Shown: positions 8,541-16,539 of the stretch, piece by piece | Position numbering within the stretch: position 1 is the stretch's first letter | Layout: every line of letters begins with the position of its first letter | Source: Panacagrimonas sp041603235 | GTDB taxonomy: Bacteria; Pseudomonadota; Gammaproteobacteria; Nevskiales; Nevskiaceae | DNA: 64,000 nt | Reading direction: 5' to 3' | Assembly (NCBI GenBank): GCA_041603235.1 | Contig: JBFIES010000004.1 | Coordinates: 186,001-250,000 of the forward strand | Made by a program: the position numbers and the translations under genes | Notes under the pieces: model-generated | Seen by the model: the letters and a program-made list of their open reading frames with translations, nothing else | What the model was told of the DNA's origin: nothing | Database searches by the model: none

Positions 8541-9383
8541 CTAGTTGGATTCAGGGTGTGTTGAGGGGGCTTCGTCGTCCAGTGCATCGCCCAGTTCCAT
8601 GGAGCGCTGTTGGGCAGACGCCAGGGCCTTGGCCATGATGGCGCGCAATCCAGCGCCTTCCAGACTTTCCAGTGCAGCTTGCGTGGTGCCACCTTTGGAA
8701 GTGACTTGCGCGCGCAGTTGTGCGACATCAACGCCGCTGTTCTGGATCATGCTGGCAGCGCCGATGCAGGTTTGTGCTGCCAGCATCGCTGATGTGTCGG
8801 GATCCAGGCCAAGGGCAGTACCGGCGTCGCGCATGGCCTCGACCAGAAGGAAGAAATAGGCAGGGCCGGAACCCGATACCGCGGTCACCGCGTCGAGGTC
8901 GGACTCTTTGTCGAGCCAGCAGATCTTGCCCGCGGCGCCAAGAACCAACTCTGCCCGCGCCTTGGCATGCTCGGATGTGCCGTCAGGCGCAAAGAGGCCG
9001 CTGACACCGCTGCCGTATAGAGCAGGGGTATTGGGCATGCTGCGCACGTAATCAAGGCTGGAGCCAAGCGTGCGCTGCAGAAAGGACACTCGTATCCCGG
9101 CGGCGATAGAAACGATGGTGGTTCCGGCCTTTGGCTCTAGACCGTGCAAGGCGGCCCGCATCTGCTGTGGCTTGACGGCCAGCACCAGCGTCGTCGCCGA
9201 ATCCGCGATATCTGCTGCGCTGCCGACAGTTTGAACCGAATATTTGTCTGTCAGTGCGCTGGCGCGAGCAGCATCCGGCTCGGCCACAAGAATGTGGTCA
9301 CTGGGATGGCCGCCAGCGAGCAGGCCGCCGATCAGGCTACCCGCCATGTTGCCGCCACCAATAAAGGCGATTACTTCTGCCAT
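8541..9383 (-). CDS. proC: Pyrroline-5-carboxylate reductase
   Basis: ProC, 280 aa, reduces 1-pyrroline-5-carboxylate to proline with NAD(P)H. It begins MAEVIAFIGGGNMAGSLIGG, a Rossmann GxGxM-type motif. The family signature region appears as VSGSGPAYFFLLVEAM, followed by a C-terminal helical domain with TSKGGTTQAAL. The open frame runs much further upstream, but that part is the complement of ilvA, so the ATG at 9383 is the credible start; the Shine-Dalgarno is weak. It is the first gene of proC-yggT-metX-metW-DUF4426 and is divergent from ilvA across about 100 bases. Confidence 0.95.
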   Translation of the reverse strand: MAEVIAFIGGGNMAGSLIGGLLAGGHPSDHILVAEPDAARASALTDKYSVQTVGSAADIADSATTLVLAVKPQQMRAALHGLEPKAGTTIVSIAAGIRVSFLQRTLGSSLDYVRSMPNTPALYGSGVSGLFAPDGTSEHAKARAELVLGAAGKICWLDKESDLDAVTAVSGSGPAYFFLLVEAMRDAGTALGLDPDTSAMLAAQTCIGAASMIQNSGVDVAQLRAQVTSKGGTTQAALESLEGAGLRAIMAKALASAQQRSMELGDALDDEAPSTHPESN

Positions 9384-9482
9384 TTTCGGATCAGTCGGAT
9401 TTCGATGGGTCGCTATGATACGGCCCTTGGCCCGACAACTGGTCGGCAATAACAACCCTAACGACTGAAAATTGAGCCCAAA

Positions 9483-11069
9483 TTGAAAGTACGCAGCCTT
9501 GATGAACCCGCGAGCAAGCTCGCGCAGCGCTATGCGGCAAAAATTGAAGATGCGGCGAGCCGCGTTTATGAGGTGGCCGAGGTTACGCCTCTGCAAGCTG
9601 CTCCGCGCATGTCTCTCCGCATGGGAAACACATTGCTGCTCAAGCGTGAGGACATGCAGCCGGTGCATTCGTTCAAGCTTCGCGGGGCCTACAACAAGAT
9701 CGCCAGCTTGCCCGCGCAGGCGCGTGCCCGAGGCGTGATCTGTGCCTCTGCCGGCAACCATGCGCAGGGTGTGGCGCTGGCGGGCAAACGTATGGGTATT
9801 CCGGCGTGGATCGTGATGCCCAAGACCACTCCCGGAATTAAGGTGGAATCGGTTCGCAGCCTTGGCGGCAAGGCCATTCTGCACGCAGATACCTATGACG
9901 AGGCGCAGTCGCATGCGGAGTCTCTGGCCAGCGAAAGGGGCATGACGCTGATTCATCCCTACGACGATCCTGACGTCATTGCCGGGCAGGGCACGGTCGC
10001 CAAGGAAATATTTGAGCAGTTGCCGGCGCACAAACTGCGCAAGCTTGACGCCATCTTCGTATGTACCGGAGGTGGCGGGCTGCTGGCCGGGATTGCGGCC
10101 TGGGTCAAGCATGTCAGTCCGCGTACCCGGGTCATCTCTGTAGAGCCAGAGGACTCCGATTGCATGGCAGCAGCCTTTGAAGCGGGTCGAAGGGTCAACT
10201 TGTCCCAGGTCGGTTTGTTCGCTGACGGCGTTGCCGTGCGCAAGGCCGGCAAGGAGCCTTTTCGCGTTGCCAAGCAGTTGGTAGATGAATGCATGCGAGT
10301 GTCGGTCGACGAAATTTGTGCTGCTATCCGTGACCTGTTCTATGAGCACCGGGCTGTGCCCGAACCCGCTGGCGCGCTGGCCGTTGCAGGAGCTAAGCGC
10401 TGGGTGGTGGATAACGGAGTCAGTGGCCTGAATCTATGCGCCATCGTTTCCGGCGCCAACGTCAATTTCGATCGTCTGCGTCATATTGCCGAACGCGCCG
10501 AACTGGGCGATGAGGCAGAAGCGCTGCTCGCAGTGACCATTCCCGAGAAGCCCGGCAGCTTCAAGCGATTCCTGAATCAGCTCGGGCGCCGGGTAGTCAC
10601 CGAGTTCAATTATCGCTACTCGTCGGACTCATCGGCCCACGTTTTTGTCGGTGTACGCCTCACTGAGGGCGAGACCGAGCGCTCTCAGGTTCTGGCGAGC
10701 TTGCGTGAGAAGAACTACGCGGTCGTTGATATGTCTCGCAACGAGATGGCGAAGATGCACGTCCGCTTCATGGTTGGCGGACGTGCGCCGGGCCTGGCGG
10801 CAGAGCATGTGTTCCGTTTCGAGTTCCCCGAGCGGCCTGGCGCGTGTCTGAAGTTTCTGAACGCAGTAGGCAGCCAATGGAATATTTCGATGTTTCATTA
10901 TCGAAATCACGGCGCCGCTTACGGCCGCGTTCTGTGCGGATTGCAGGTTCCGCATGGCGAACTCAACAAATGTCGGCAGTCCCTGAAGGAACTGGGCTAC
11001 CCGCATTGGGAGGAAACGGACAATCCGGCTTATGAACTGTTTCTCGGCACGACGGCTACAGGCGAATAG
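9483..11069 (+). CDS. ilvA: Biosynthetic threonine ammonia-lyase (threonine dehydratase)
   Basis: PLP-dependent threonine deaminase, 528 aa, making 2-oxobutanoate for isoleucine synthesis. Lys65 in HSFKLRGAYN is the Schiff-base lysine. SAGNHAQG and the phosphate-binding GGGGLLAG loop follow. The C-terminal 190 residues form two ACT-like regulatory domains (starting near LLAVTIPEKPGSF and FRFEFPERPGACL), as in the isoleucine-inhibited form rather than the short catabolic one. The frame starts with TTG at 9483; I see no better ATG upstream of the conserved region. It is a single gene, divergent from proC and convergent with the EVE-domain gene. Confidence 0.95.
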   Translation: MKVRSLDEPASKLAQRYAAKIEDAASRVYEVAEVTPLQAAPRMSLRMGNTLLLKREDMQPVHSFKLRGAYNKIASLPAQARARGVICASAGNHAQGVALAGKRMGIPAWIVMPKTTPGIKVESVRSLGGKAILHADTYDEAQSHAESLASERGMTLIHPYDDPDVIAGQGTVAKEIFEQLPAHKLRKLDAIFVCTGGGGLLAGIAAWVKHVSPRTRVISVEPEDSDCMAAAFEAGRRVNLSQVGLFADGVAVRKAGKEPFRVAKQLVDECMRVSVDEICAAIRDLFYEHRAVPEPAGALAVAGAKRWVVDNGVSGLNLCAIVSGANVNFDRLRHIAERAELGDEAEALLAVTIPEKPGSFKRFLNQLGRRVVTEFNYRYSSDSSAHVFVGVRLTEGETERSQVLASLREKNYAVVDMSRNEMAKMHVRFMVGGRAPGLAAEHVFRFEFPERPGACLKFLNAVGSQWNISMFHYRNHGAAYGRVLCGLQVPHGELNKCRQSLKELGYPHWEETDNPAYELFLGTTATGE

Positions 11070-11089
11070 GCCTTGCCGTACTAGGTTCA

Positions 11090-11118
11090 GTCAGCCCTGA
11101 TCAAAGCTCAGGGCTGAC
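11090..11118. terminator. Inverted repeat between convergent ilvA and EVE gene
   Basis: A perfect 11-base inverted repeat (GTCAGCCCTGA ... TCAGGGCTGAC) with a 7-base loop lies between the ilvA stop and the last codons of the convergent EVE-domain gene. The position suits a shared bidirectional stop. However, neither side has a clear run of T, so intrinsic termination is not proven. Confidence 0.4.
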
Positions 11119-11580
11119 TTGCGCCAGTTTGCACAGCGCTTTCCAGTGAGCGGGGCTGACGGGAACGACAGACAGGCGCGTGCCGCGTTCGAGGATGCGA
11201 AGACCCTTGAATCGTTCGGCCTTTTCGCGCAGCGTTTCCAGCAGGATCGGCTTTTCGAATTTGCATCGGAACTTCACGTCTACCAATAGCCAGCGCGGTT
11301 CTTCTGGCTTTGATTTGGCATCGTAGTGGTGGTTCTTGGGATCAAACTGAGTCGGATCAGGGTAGGCGCGGGAGACGATTTCCATTGCGCCGTAGATGCC
11401 GGGTTTCGGGCAGCTTGAGTGGTAGAAGAAGGCAAGGTCGCCGGGATTCATGTCATCCCGCATCATGTTGCGAACCTGGTAATTGCGAATGCCATCCCAG
11501 GGTTCGATCTGTTTTGGTCGTTTTGAAAGATCGTCGATCGAGAATGACTCGGGTTCAGACTTCATCAGCCAGAAGCTCAT
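11101..11580 (-). CDS. EVE domain protein
   Basis: EVE-domain protein, 159 aa, about the full length of the single-domain family. It begins MSFWLMKSEPESFSIDDL and carries WDGIRNYQVRNMMRD and GDLAFFYHSS, hallmark segments of the EVE fold. The fold is PUA-like and binds modified bases in nucleic acid in related proteins; the cellular role in bacteria is not settled. It starts 12 bases after the 5-formyltetrahydrofolate cyclo-ligase gene, an order conserved in pseudomonads. Its stop lies in the inverted repeat shared with ilvA. Confidence 0.92.
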   Translation of the reverse strand: MSFWLMKSEPESFSIDDLSKRPKQIEPWDGIRNYQVRNMMRDDMNPGDLAFFYHSSCPKPGIYGAMEIVSRAYPDPTQFDPKNHHYDAKSKPEEPRWLLVDVKFRCKFEKPILLETLREKAERFKGLRILERGTRLSVVPVSPAHWKALCKLAQVSPEL

Positions 11581-11592
11581 CTGGGCTCTCCG

Positions 11593-12177
11593 TTATCGCT
11601 TTTTGAAAGTATGTGCACCACGCTCTGTGCAGATGGCGCGTAGTTTGATGTCGTGGGGCTCGCTCGGAACATGATCGACGCGTTGAAATGCGTAAGACAG
11701 TCCAATGCAGTAGACCGGAAGAACCTGTCTGGCCAGCCAGCGATCATAGTAGCCGCCACCGTAACCCAGTCGCGTTCCCTCATGGTCGTACGCCAGAAGT
11801 GGAAGAATCGCCACATCAACAATGCTGCAGCATCGCTGGGCAGGAAGCGGCTCCCGCAAACCAAATGGGCGAGGACGCAGCGCAATTCCCGGGTGCCAGC
11901 GCACCATTTCCATTCTCGAGTTGGAAGCGTCAACAATCTGCGGAACGCAGATTCTCTTTCCGCGACGGTGCAACGCGTGCATGAGTGCAGCTGTTTGCAC
12001 CTCCGTGCCTATCGAAACATAGATAGATACGTTTCGCGCCTTGCAAAGCCGACGTAGCTTCAGCAGATGGCGCACCGCTCTGGATGATTTTGCTCGGCAC
12101 CCAGAGGAGTCAAGTTGGTTTCGCTGGATGCGAAGCCTGCGCCGCAGCAATTGCTTGCGCGCGTCAATGGAATTCAA
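11593..12177 (-). CDS. ygfA: 5-formyltetrahydrofolate cyclo-ligase
   Basis: Small ATP-dependent enzyme, 194 aa, converting 5-formyl-THF to 5,10-methenyl-THF. The N-terminal helix rich in Arg/Lys (KQLLRRRLRIQR) and the C-terminal signature GTRLGYGGGYYDRWLA match the family. The frame starts with TTG at 12177, right at the 3' end of the 6S RNA gene. No ATG lies early in the frame, and the family's usual N-terminus fits this TTG. The 6S RNA-ygfA arrangement is the classical gammaproteobacterial dicistron. Confidence 0.92.
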   Translation of the reverse strand: MNSIDARKQLLRRRLRIQRNQLDSSGCRAKSSRAVRHLLKLRRLCKARNVSIYVSIGTEVQTAALMHALHRRGKRICVPQIVDASNSRMEMVRWHPGIALRPRPFGLREPLPAQRCCSIVDVAILPLLAYDHEGTRLGYGGGYYDRWLARQVLPVYCIGLSYAFQRVDHVPSEPHDIKLRAICTERGAHTFKKR

Positions 12178-12178
12178 G

Positions 12179-12358
12179 GTGCCTCCCGCAGCGCAACGCG
12201 CCCGAGTCCTTGAGACAAGGTCTCAAGTGGGTGCCGTACCCAAACTTTGGGCTTCCCGCCAAAATCGCGGGCTTGCACGCCAGAAAAGGATCAGGCTCCC
12301 TGGGTTTTAAAATTAGGCTCAAGGGGCTTGGAGCACGCTAGAGCGCGACGGAAGACAC
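12179..12358 (-). ncRNA. ssrS: 6S RNA (SsrS)
   Basis: 6S RNA binds sigma-70 RNA polymerase and mimics an open promoter. Here it lies exactly where it is expected, between zapA and ygfA and on their strand. Its two ends form a 10-pair closing stem (GTGTCTTCCG at 12358-12349 with CGGGAGGCAC at 12188-12179, allowing G-U pairs). The 5' half contains CCCTTGAGCCTAATTTT, matching the E. coli CCCCTGAGCCGATATTT segment. The 3' half contains CACTTGAGACC followed by GTCTCAAGGACTCGGG and TGCGGGAGG, the counterpart of the E. coli 3' side. Length, about 180 nt, is right. A possible -10 element (TATTCT, 12371-12366) sits 6-7 bases upstream of the 5' end. Confidence 0.9.
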
Positions 12359-12404
12359 GGTCAGGAGAATAACATCCCCTCGGTGTTCCATGTGCCTGGT
12401 AAAA

Positions 12405-12731
12405 CTATTCCAGTGCCAATGTAGAGTCGATATCGAGGCGCAACTGTTTCACGCGCTCGACCGCAGCGTTGTCCACTTTTGCAACTTTGTTGGAGCCTTT
12501 GAATTCGAGCAGCTCGCGAGCCAAGTTCAGGGCCGCCATCACGGCTATGCGCTCGGCACCGAGCGCTTTTCCGCGCTTTCGAATTGCAGACATTCGCTCA
12601 TTCAGAAAGTCTGCAGAAGCAACGAGCGCTTCGTGCTCTTCCTGAGGACACAGGACGGTGTACTCGCGTCCCATGATGCGGACAGTGACGCTCATGTTCT
12701 CTGAGTCGCTTACCGACGCGCGAGGGCTCAT
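12405..12731 (-). CDS. zapA: Cell division protein ZapA
   Basis: ZapA, 108 aa, promotes bundling of FtsZ protofilaments at the division ring. The N-terminal globular part has VTVRIMGREYTVLCPQEE and the C-terminal half is a coiled coil ending LDIDSTLALE. It overlaps the upstream ZapB-like gene by 4 bases (ATGA) and is followed by the 6S RNA gene. This zapB-like-zapA-ssrS-ygfA order is standard in gammaproteobacteria. A second Met at residue 13 is an alternative start closer to typical ZapA length. Confidence 0.93.
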   Translation of the reverse strand: MSPRASVSDSENMSVTVRIMGREYTVLCPQEEHEALVASADFLNERMSAIRKRGKALGAERIAVMAALNLARELLEFKGSNKVAKVDNAAVERVKQLRLDIDSTLALE

Positions 12732-12940
12732 GCGTTTTCCTCCGGTCCGTGCTCGGATTCCAATTTTCGCACTCGGTCGACGACGCCTTCGATGCGTCTT
12801 CGCAGCTCACCATTGAGTGCGGTCAACCGATCCCGTTCCTGTACCGCGCGCTTGAGTTCGAGTCGAGTTTGCCGGTACGCCGTCATCAGACGTTGCACGC
12901 GGCCTTCAAGTTGTTCCAGTTCGGCGTCTAGCACTGCCAA
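12728..12940 (-). CDS. ZapB-like coiled-coil protein (TIGR02449 family)
   Basis: Short protein of 70 aa, almost wholly coiled coil: LEQLEGRVQRLMTAYRQTR is followed by a heptad-rich stretch and a charged tail. It fits the small family found directly upstream of zapA in many gammaproteobacteria, presumed to act in division like ZapB. Its stop overlaps the zapA start (ATGA), so the two are co-translated. Sequence conservation in this family is low, so the call rests largely on the coiled coil plus position. Confidence 0.8.
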   Translation of the reverse strand: MAVLDAELEQLEGRVQRLMTAYRQTRLELKRAVQERDRLTALNGELRRRIEGVVDRVRKLESEHGPEENA

Positions 12941-12944
12941 GTTT

Positions 12945-12988
12945 CAGGTTCGGGATCGGGCTTGGAGTATAGCCCGACCTCGAACCTG
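12945..12988. repeat. Long imperfect inverted repeat downstream of the Do-type protease
   Basis: Two 18-base arms (12945-12962 and 12971-12988) pair at 16 of 18 positions around an 8-base loop. The repeat lies in the 81-base gap between the end of the protease gene and the start of the ZapB-like gene, both on the reverse strand. It may end the protease transcript, but there is no T-run on either side. Nothing else is visible in this gap. Confidence 0.45.
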
Positions 12989-13021
12989 TGTTCTGGCGTC
13001 TCCGCCTAGTTCTCGGTCTGA

Positions 13022-14425
13022 TCAGCGAACGATCAGGAACAGAGCGCCATTGCCACGGCGGACGTGCAACAGCAGCTGGCCTTCCTTGACCCCGGCCAGT
13101 TCCTCAAATTCCGCCATGGATTCGACACTCTTGCGGTTGACGGCGATGACGACGTCCTCCGGTCGAAGCCCCGTACGTGCGGCCGGCGAGCCACGCTCAA
13201 CGTTCTGAACCAGGACTCCCTTGGTAGCTGAACTCTTGGCCGATGCATCATCCAAAGGTGCGAATGTTGCGCCCGCGAGCGCAGGGTGAAGATCTGCGCC
13301 TGTCGCAGCTTGATCAGTGTTCTTGCCAACCTTGACGGTGATGTCCTTCATCTTGCCTTCACGCATCAGCTTGAGCTTGACCTTCTCGCCCACGCGCATC
13401 AAACCAACGACGTTGCGCAGCTGGGAGAAGCTCTGAACCTCGCGGCCATTGGCTTCCAGGATGATGTCTTCAGGTTTCAAACCGGCTTTTTCAGCTGGAG
13501 AATCCGGAACGACCTGGGCAACGACGGCGCCGCGTGCACTCGGCAGACCAAAGGCCTTGGCCAGATCAGGCGTCACGTCCTGGCCCACAACTCCGATGCG
13601 GCCGCGCTGCACGGATCCGTGTTCGATCAGTTGCTTCATGACGCTGTTGGCCTGATTGATCGGAATGGCGAAGCCAATGCCAATGTTGCCGCCGGAGCGC
13701 GAGAGAATGTTGGACGGAACCCCAATCAACTCGCCATTGAGATTGACCAGCGCGCCGCCGGAGTTACCAGGATTGATCGAAGCGTCGGTCTGGATGAAGT
13801 CCTCATAGCCACCGCCGCTGATTCCAGTGGTACGACCCACGGCGCTGACGATTCCCGAGGTAACGGTCTGACGCAGACCGAAAGGAGAACCAATGGCAAC
13901 GACGAAATCGCCGACCTCGGCATTATCGGAATCGCCCAAAGGAATGGCGGTCAGGTTCTTGGCCTTGATCTGGAGGACAGCGACGTCGGTTTCCGGGTCG
14001 CGACCAATCAGTTCGGCGTCAAATTCGCGGTCATCGGACAGGCGAACCTTGATTTCTTCAGCCTGCTCGACCACGTGGTTATTCGTTATGACGTAGCCGT
14101 CCTGAGCGTGAACGATGACACCGGATCCGGTCGACTGGGCTTCACGTTCGCGCGGCGCAGGTGTTTCTGGCCCCTCAAAAAAACGCCTGAAGAATGGGTC
14201 CTGCATTAGCGGGTTCTGAATTTCGGCCTTGGATGTCACCGAGATATTCACGACCGCGGGCATGACTTTCTTCAGCATCGGCGACAACGAGGGCGTGCCC
14301 TGGATCAGCGGAACGCTGATATCGGCTCGCACGGGTTCTGGGGCAGACGCCAGAAACAGGTATGACGCTGCGGTAAGGGCTGCGACCAGTGGCGCAACGA
14401 TTTTCAACTTGGTTGATCGTGACAT
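13022..14425 (-). CDS. degQ: Do-family periplasmic serine protease (DegP/DegQ type)
   Basis: HtrA-type periplasmic protease/chaperone, 467 aa. The N-terminus (MSRSTKLKIV..., then a hydrophobic stretch ending ASAPEPVRA) is a signal peptide. The trypsin-like triad is His117 (TNNHVV), Asp147 (ETDVAVL) and Ser222 (NPGNSGGAL). Two PDZ domains follow, at about 255-345 and 365-460. The ATG at 14425 has AGAGGA upstream; the longer open frame lacks a signal peptide at its start. It degrades or refolds damaged envelope proteins. It lacks the long loop typical of DegP, so the DegQ name is preferred but not certain. Confidence 0.93.
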   Translation of the reverse strand: MSRSTKLKIVAPLVAALTAASYLFLASAPEPVRADISVPLIQGTPSLSPMLKKVMPAVVNISVTSKAEIQNPLMQDPFFRRFFEGPETPAPREREAQSTGSGVIVHAQDGYVITNNHVVEQAEEIKVRLSDDREFDAELIGRDPETDVAVLQIKAKNLTAIPLGDSDNAEVGDFVVAIGSPFGLRQTVTSGIVSAVGRTTGISGGGYEDFIQTDASINPGNSGGALVNLNGELIGVPSNILSRSGGNIGIGFAIPINQANSVMKQLIEHGSVQRGRIGVVGQDVTPDLAKAFGLPSARGAVVAQVVPDSPAEKAGLKPEDIILEANGREVQSFSQLRNVVGLMRVGEKVKLKLMREGKMKDITVKVGKNTDQAATGADLHPALAGATFAPLDDASAKSSATKGVLVQNVERGSPAARTGLRPEDVVIAVNRKSVESMAEFEELAGVKEGQLLLHVRRGNGALFLIVR

Positions 14426-14530
14426 CGGATCCTCTTGATTTGAATCTGCCGTAGAGCAGCGATGCCTATGACCACGCTCGCAGGCAAGAGTTTCGAACTG
14501 CAAATTTGTGCGTGTGCTTGGTCGCTTGGC

Positions 14531-15169
14531 TCAAAGCAGCCTGATTCGCGGATTCAGACTGTAGCGACCTGTGAGGCAGGCACTGGCCAGGATGTGACCT
14601 TTGATGGCTTCCAGGACCTGAGCGGATGTAAACGCGCCTTCGACAGGGCATCGTTCCAGATCAATGGCATGCAGCTCAAAGCGGTAATGATGAGTGACGC
14701 TGTCATTCCAGGGCGGGCAGGGGCCGTCGTAACCAAAATACTGACCGCCCATTTCGCTGTCGCCTTCAAACCAGGCGGTGTAGTCGTTGATGCCCTGGCG
14801 TGCACCTTCCGGTCCCGGTGGGGCTTTCTTGCCTTGCGGTGTCACGCCGCGCGAGCAGGCGCCCTCGGCGATGTCACCATCGACCGCAGGGATGTCGACC
14901 ATTGCCCAGTGGCTGAAAGTAGTCCTCGGAAGCTTCAGCGGCACTTCCCGGTCTTCCTTGTTGACGTCATCAGCCTGGGTTGGCACATCCGGATCGGTGC
15001 ACAGCAGGACCAGGCTGCGTGCACCAGCAGGGAGACCGCTCCACGAGAGTTCCGGATTCAGATTCTCGGACAGGCGGACGTGTCCTTTCGGTGCCTTCAC
15101 GGCGAACGCACAGCGGCCCGGAATCAGGCCACCATGCTCAAACGACTTGCTGGTGAGCTTCATCAACAT
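14531..15169 (-). CDS. YbhB/YbcL family PEBP-like protein
   Basis: Phosphatidylethanolamine-binding-protein fold (Raf-kinase-inhibitor-like), 212 aa. Characteristic segments are LSWSGLPAGARSLVLLCTDPD, FSHWAMVDIP, then GYDGPCPPWNDSVTHHYRFELHAID near the ligand pocket (DPD and GPCPP/HHY). No signal peptide is visible, so it is probably cytoplasmic. ATGs at 15169 and 15163 are both possible starts. The ligand and role of these bacterial proteins are unknown. It is divided from sohB by about 146 bases with no recognisable signal. Confidence 0.9.
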   Translation of the reverse strand: MLMKLTSKSFEHGGLIPGRCAFAVKAPKGHVRLSENLNPELSWSGLPAGARSLVLLCTDPDVPTQADDVNKEDREVPLKLPRTTFSHWAMVDIPAVDGDIAEGACSRGVTPQGKKAPPGPEGARQGINDYTAWFEGDSEMGGQYFGYDGPCPPWNDSVTHHYRFELHAIDLERCPVEGAFTSAQVLEAIKGHILASACLTGRYSLNPRIRLL

Positions 15170-15315
15170 TCATCCCATGTAATTGTTCTTGCGCACTGCG
15201 ACTTGCAGTACGCGCCCTTGCTCGCAATGGCGTTGCCGCGAACATCAGAATCGACCCGCAGCGCACAAGGTTAGCAATCACTAACGGTCTCGTCAGCTTT
15301 GCCCTGCAAGGGGAT

Positions 15316-16338
15316 TCAAGGGGCGCCCGGCGTGAGAGCCTTTCGACCGAAAGCCGATGCAAGGCGGGCCATTCCCAAGCCGAGCCTTTCCGCAAGAGGC
15401 TTGCGGACTTCATAGCTGACTTCGAATACCTCCGCGTCCTCGACTCGGCGCAGCAGGTAGTCGTCGCTACTGCACAATTCATCAACCAGCTTGAGCTCAG
15501 CTGCTCGGGTACCGAACCAGTGCTCGCCAGTGGCGACTTTGTCCAGGTCCAGCGCCGGCCGGTGTTCGCTGACAAATCTCTTGAAGAGTGTGTGGGTATC
15601 CTCCAGATCTTCCTTGAATTTGTGCCGCGCCGCGTCTGTGTTTTCGCCAAAAAGGGTCAGAGTTCGCTTGAACTCGCCGGCTGTGTGCAGTTCAAGATCA
15701 ATATCGTTGCGTTTAAGCAGACGATTGAAATTGGGGATCTGAGCAACGACCCCGATCGAGCCTATGACAGCAAAAGGGGCCGCCAGAATGCGATCTGCCA
15801 CGCAGGCCATGAGGTACCCGCCGCTTGCGGCGACTTTATCGACCGCAACTGTGAGACGCAGACCCCGTGCGCGAAGTCGAACCAGCTGCGATGCCGCTAG
15901 GCCGTAGGCATGAACAAGCCCGCCGGAACTTTCCAGTCGAAGTAGGACTTCGTCACTTGGACGCGCGATCTGTAGCAGAGCGCTGATTTCCTCTCGCAGG
16001 CTGGCCACCGCATGTGCCTGGATATCGCCATCAAACTCGAGCACGAAAACGCGGGGTTTGGGCTTCTCACCGCGCTTTCGTGCTTTGGCCAGCGCTTTTT
16101 CTTCGGTTTTGCGTGACTTCTGCAGCTTTTTGCGCTCGAACTGGTCGAGAACCTCGAAATTCAGGGTGTCGGCCAGATCGCGGAGGCGGTCACCGACATT
16201 GCGGACCTTGAGATGGTTCGCGGATTGCTCCTTTGCAGAGCGAACCAGCGCAAATATGTTTGCGGCGACAAATAAGATGGCGGCGACCAAGGTGATCGAC
16301 TTGGCCAGAAAGAGGCCGTACTCACCCAAAAACTGCAT
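15316..16338 (-). CDS. sohB: SohB-type membrane-bound peptidase (S49)
   Basis: Inner-membrane serine protease of the SohB/SppA family, 340 aa. The ATG at 16338 gives MQFLGEYGLFLAKSITLV, aligning with the SohB N-terminus; a TTG six codons upstream is less likely. One N-terminal transmembrane helix is followed by a highly charged linker (QFERKKLQKSRKTEEKAL) and the peptidase domain. Ser172 in VAASGGY and Lys224 in TAGEFKRTL are the probable Ser-Lys dyad, with the 52-residue spacing seen in SppA. It is divergent from the ompA-like gene and stands alone. Confidence 0.93.
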   Translation of the reverse strand: MQFLGEYGLFLAKSITLVAAILFVAANIFALVRSAKEQSANHLKVRNVGDRLRDLADTLNFEVLDQFERKKLQKSRKTEEKALAKARKRGEKPKPRVFVLEFDGDIQAHAVASLREEISALLQIARPSDEVLLRLESSGGLVHAYGLAASQLVRLRARGLRLTVAVDKVAASGGYLMACVADRILAAPFAVIGSIGVVAQIPNFNRLLKRNDIDLELHTAGEFKRTLTLFGENTDAARHKFKEDLEDTHTLFKRFVSEHRPALDLDKVATGEHWFGTRAAELKLVDELCSSDDYLLRRVEDAEVFEVSYEVRKPLAERLGLGMARLASAFGRKALTPGAP

Positions 16339-16421
16339 CACGTGGCAAAACTCCAAAATTTAGGGAACGAGGGACGTCGGCGACCCACCAGACAAGCACT
16401 GGCAATAGAACGAAAAGAGTA

Positions 16422-16452
16422 TTGTCGTTGGGCACCGTAGCGTGTCTATAAT
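16422..16452 (+). promoter_or_regulatory. Candidate sigma-70 promoter for the first OmpA-family gene
   Basis: A perfect TATAAT (16447-16452) lies about 90 bases before the ATG of the OmpA-family gene. A TTGTCG (16422-16427) sits upstream with a 19-base spacer, slightly long. The region between it and the gene contains a short direct repeat (ATGGGCTGC, twice). Only one hexamer is strong, so this is a tentative call. Confidence 0.4.
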
Positions 16453-16539
16453 AGCGGCGATGGGCTGCTTGTAGCGGGAATGGGCTGCCTGCCTGTTTAA
16501 TGAACGACTTATAGAATTGAATTCAGGGGATTTGAGCAA

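Noticed and set aside
9384..10349. Extension of the proC reading frame far upstream to about 602 residues
   Set aside because: The extension is the complement of ilvA. ProC proteins begin at the GGGNMAGS Rossmann motif, so ATG 9383 is the start.
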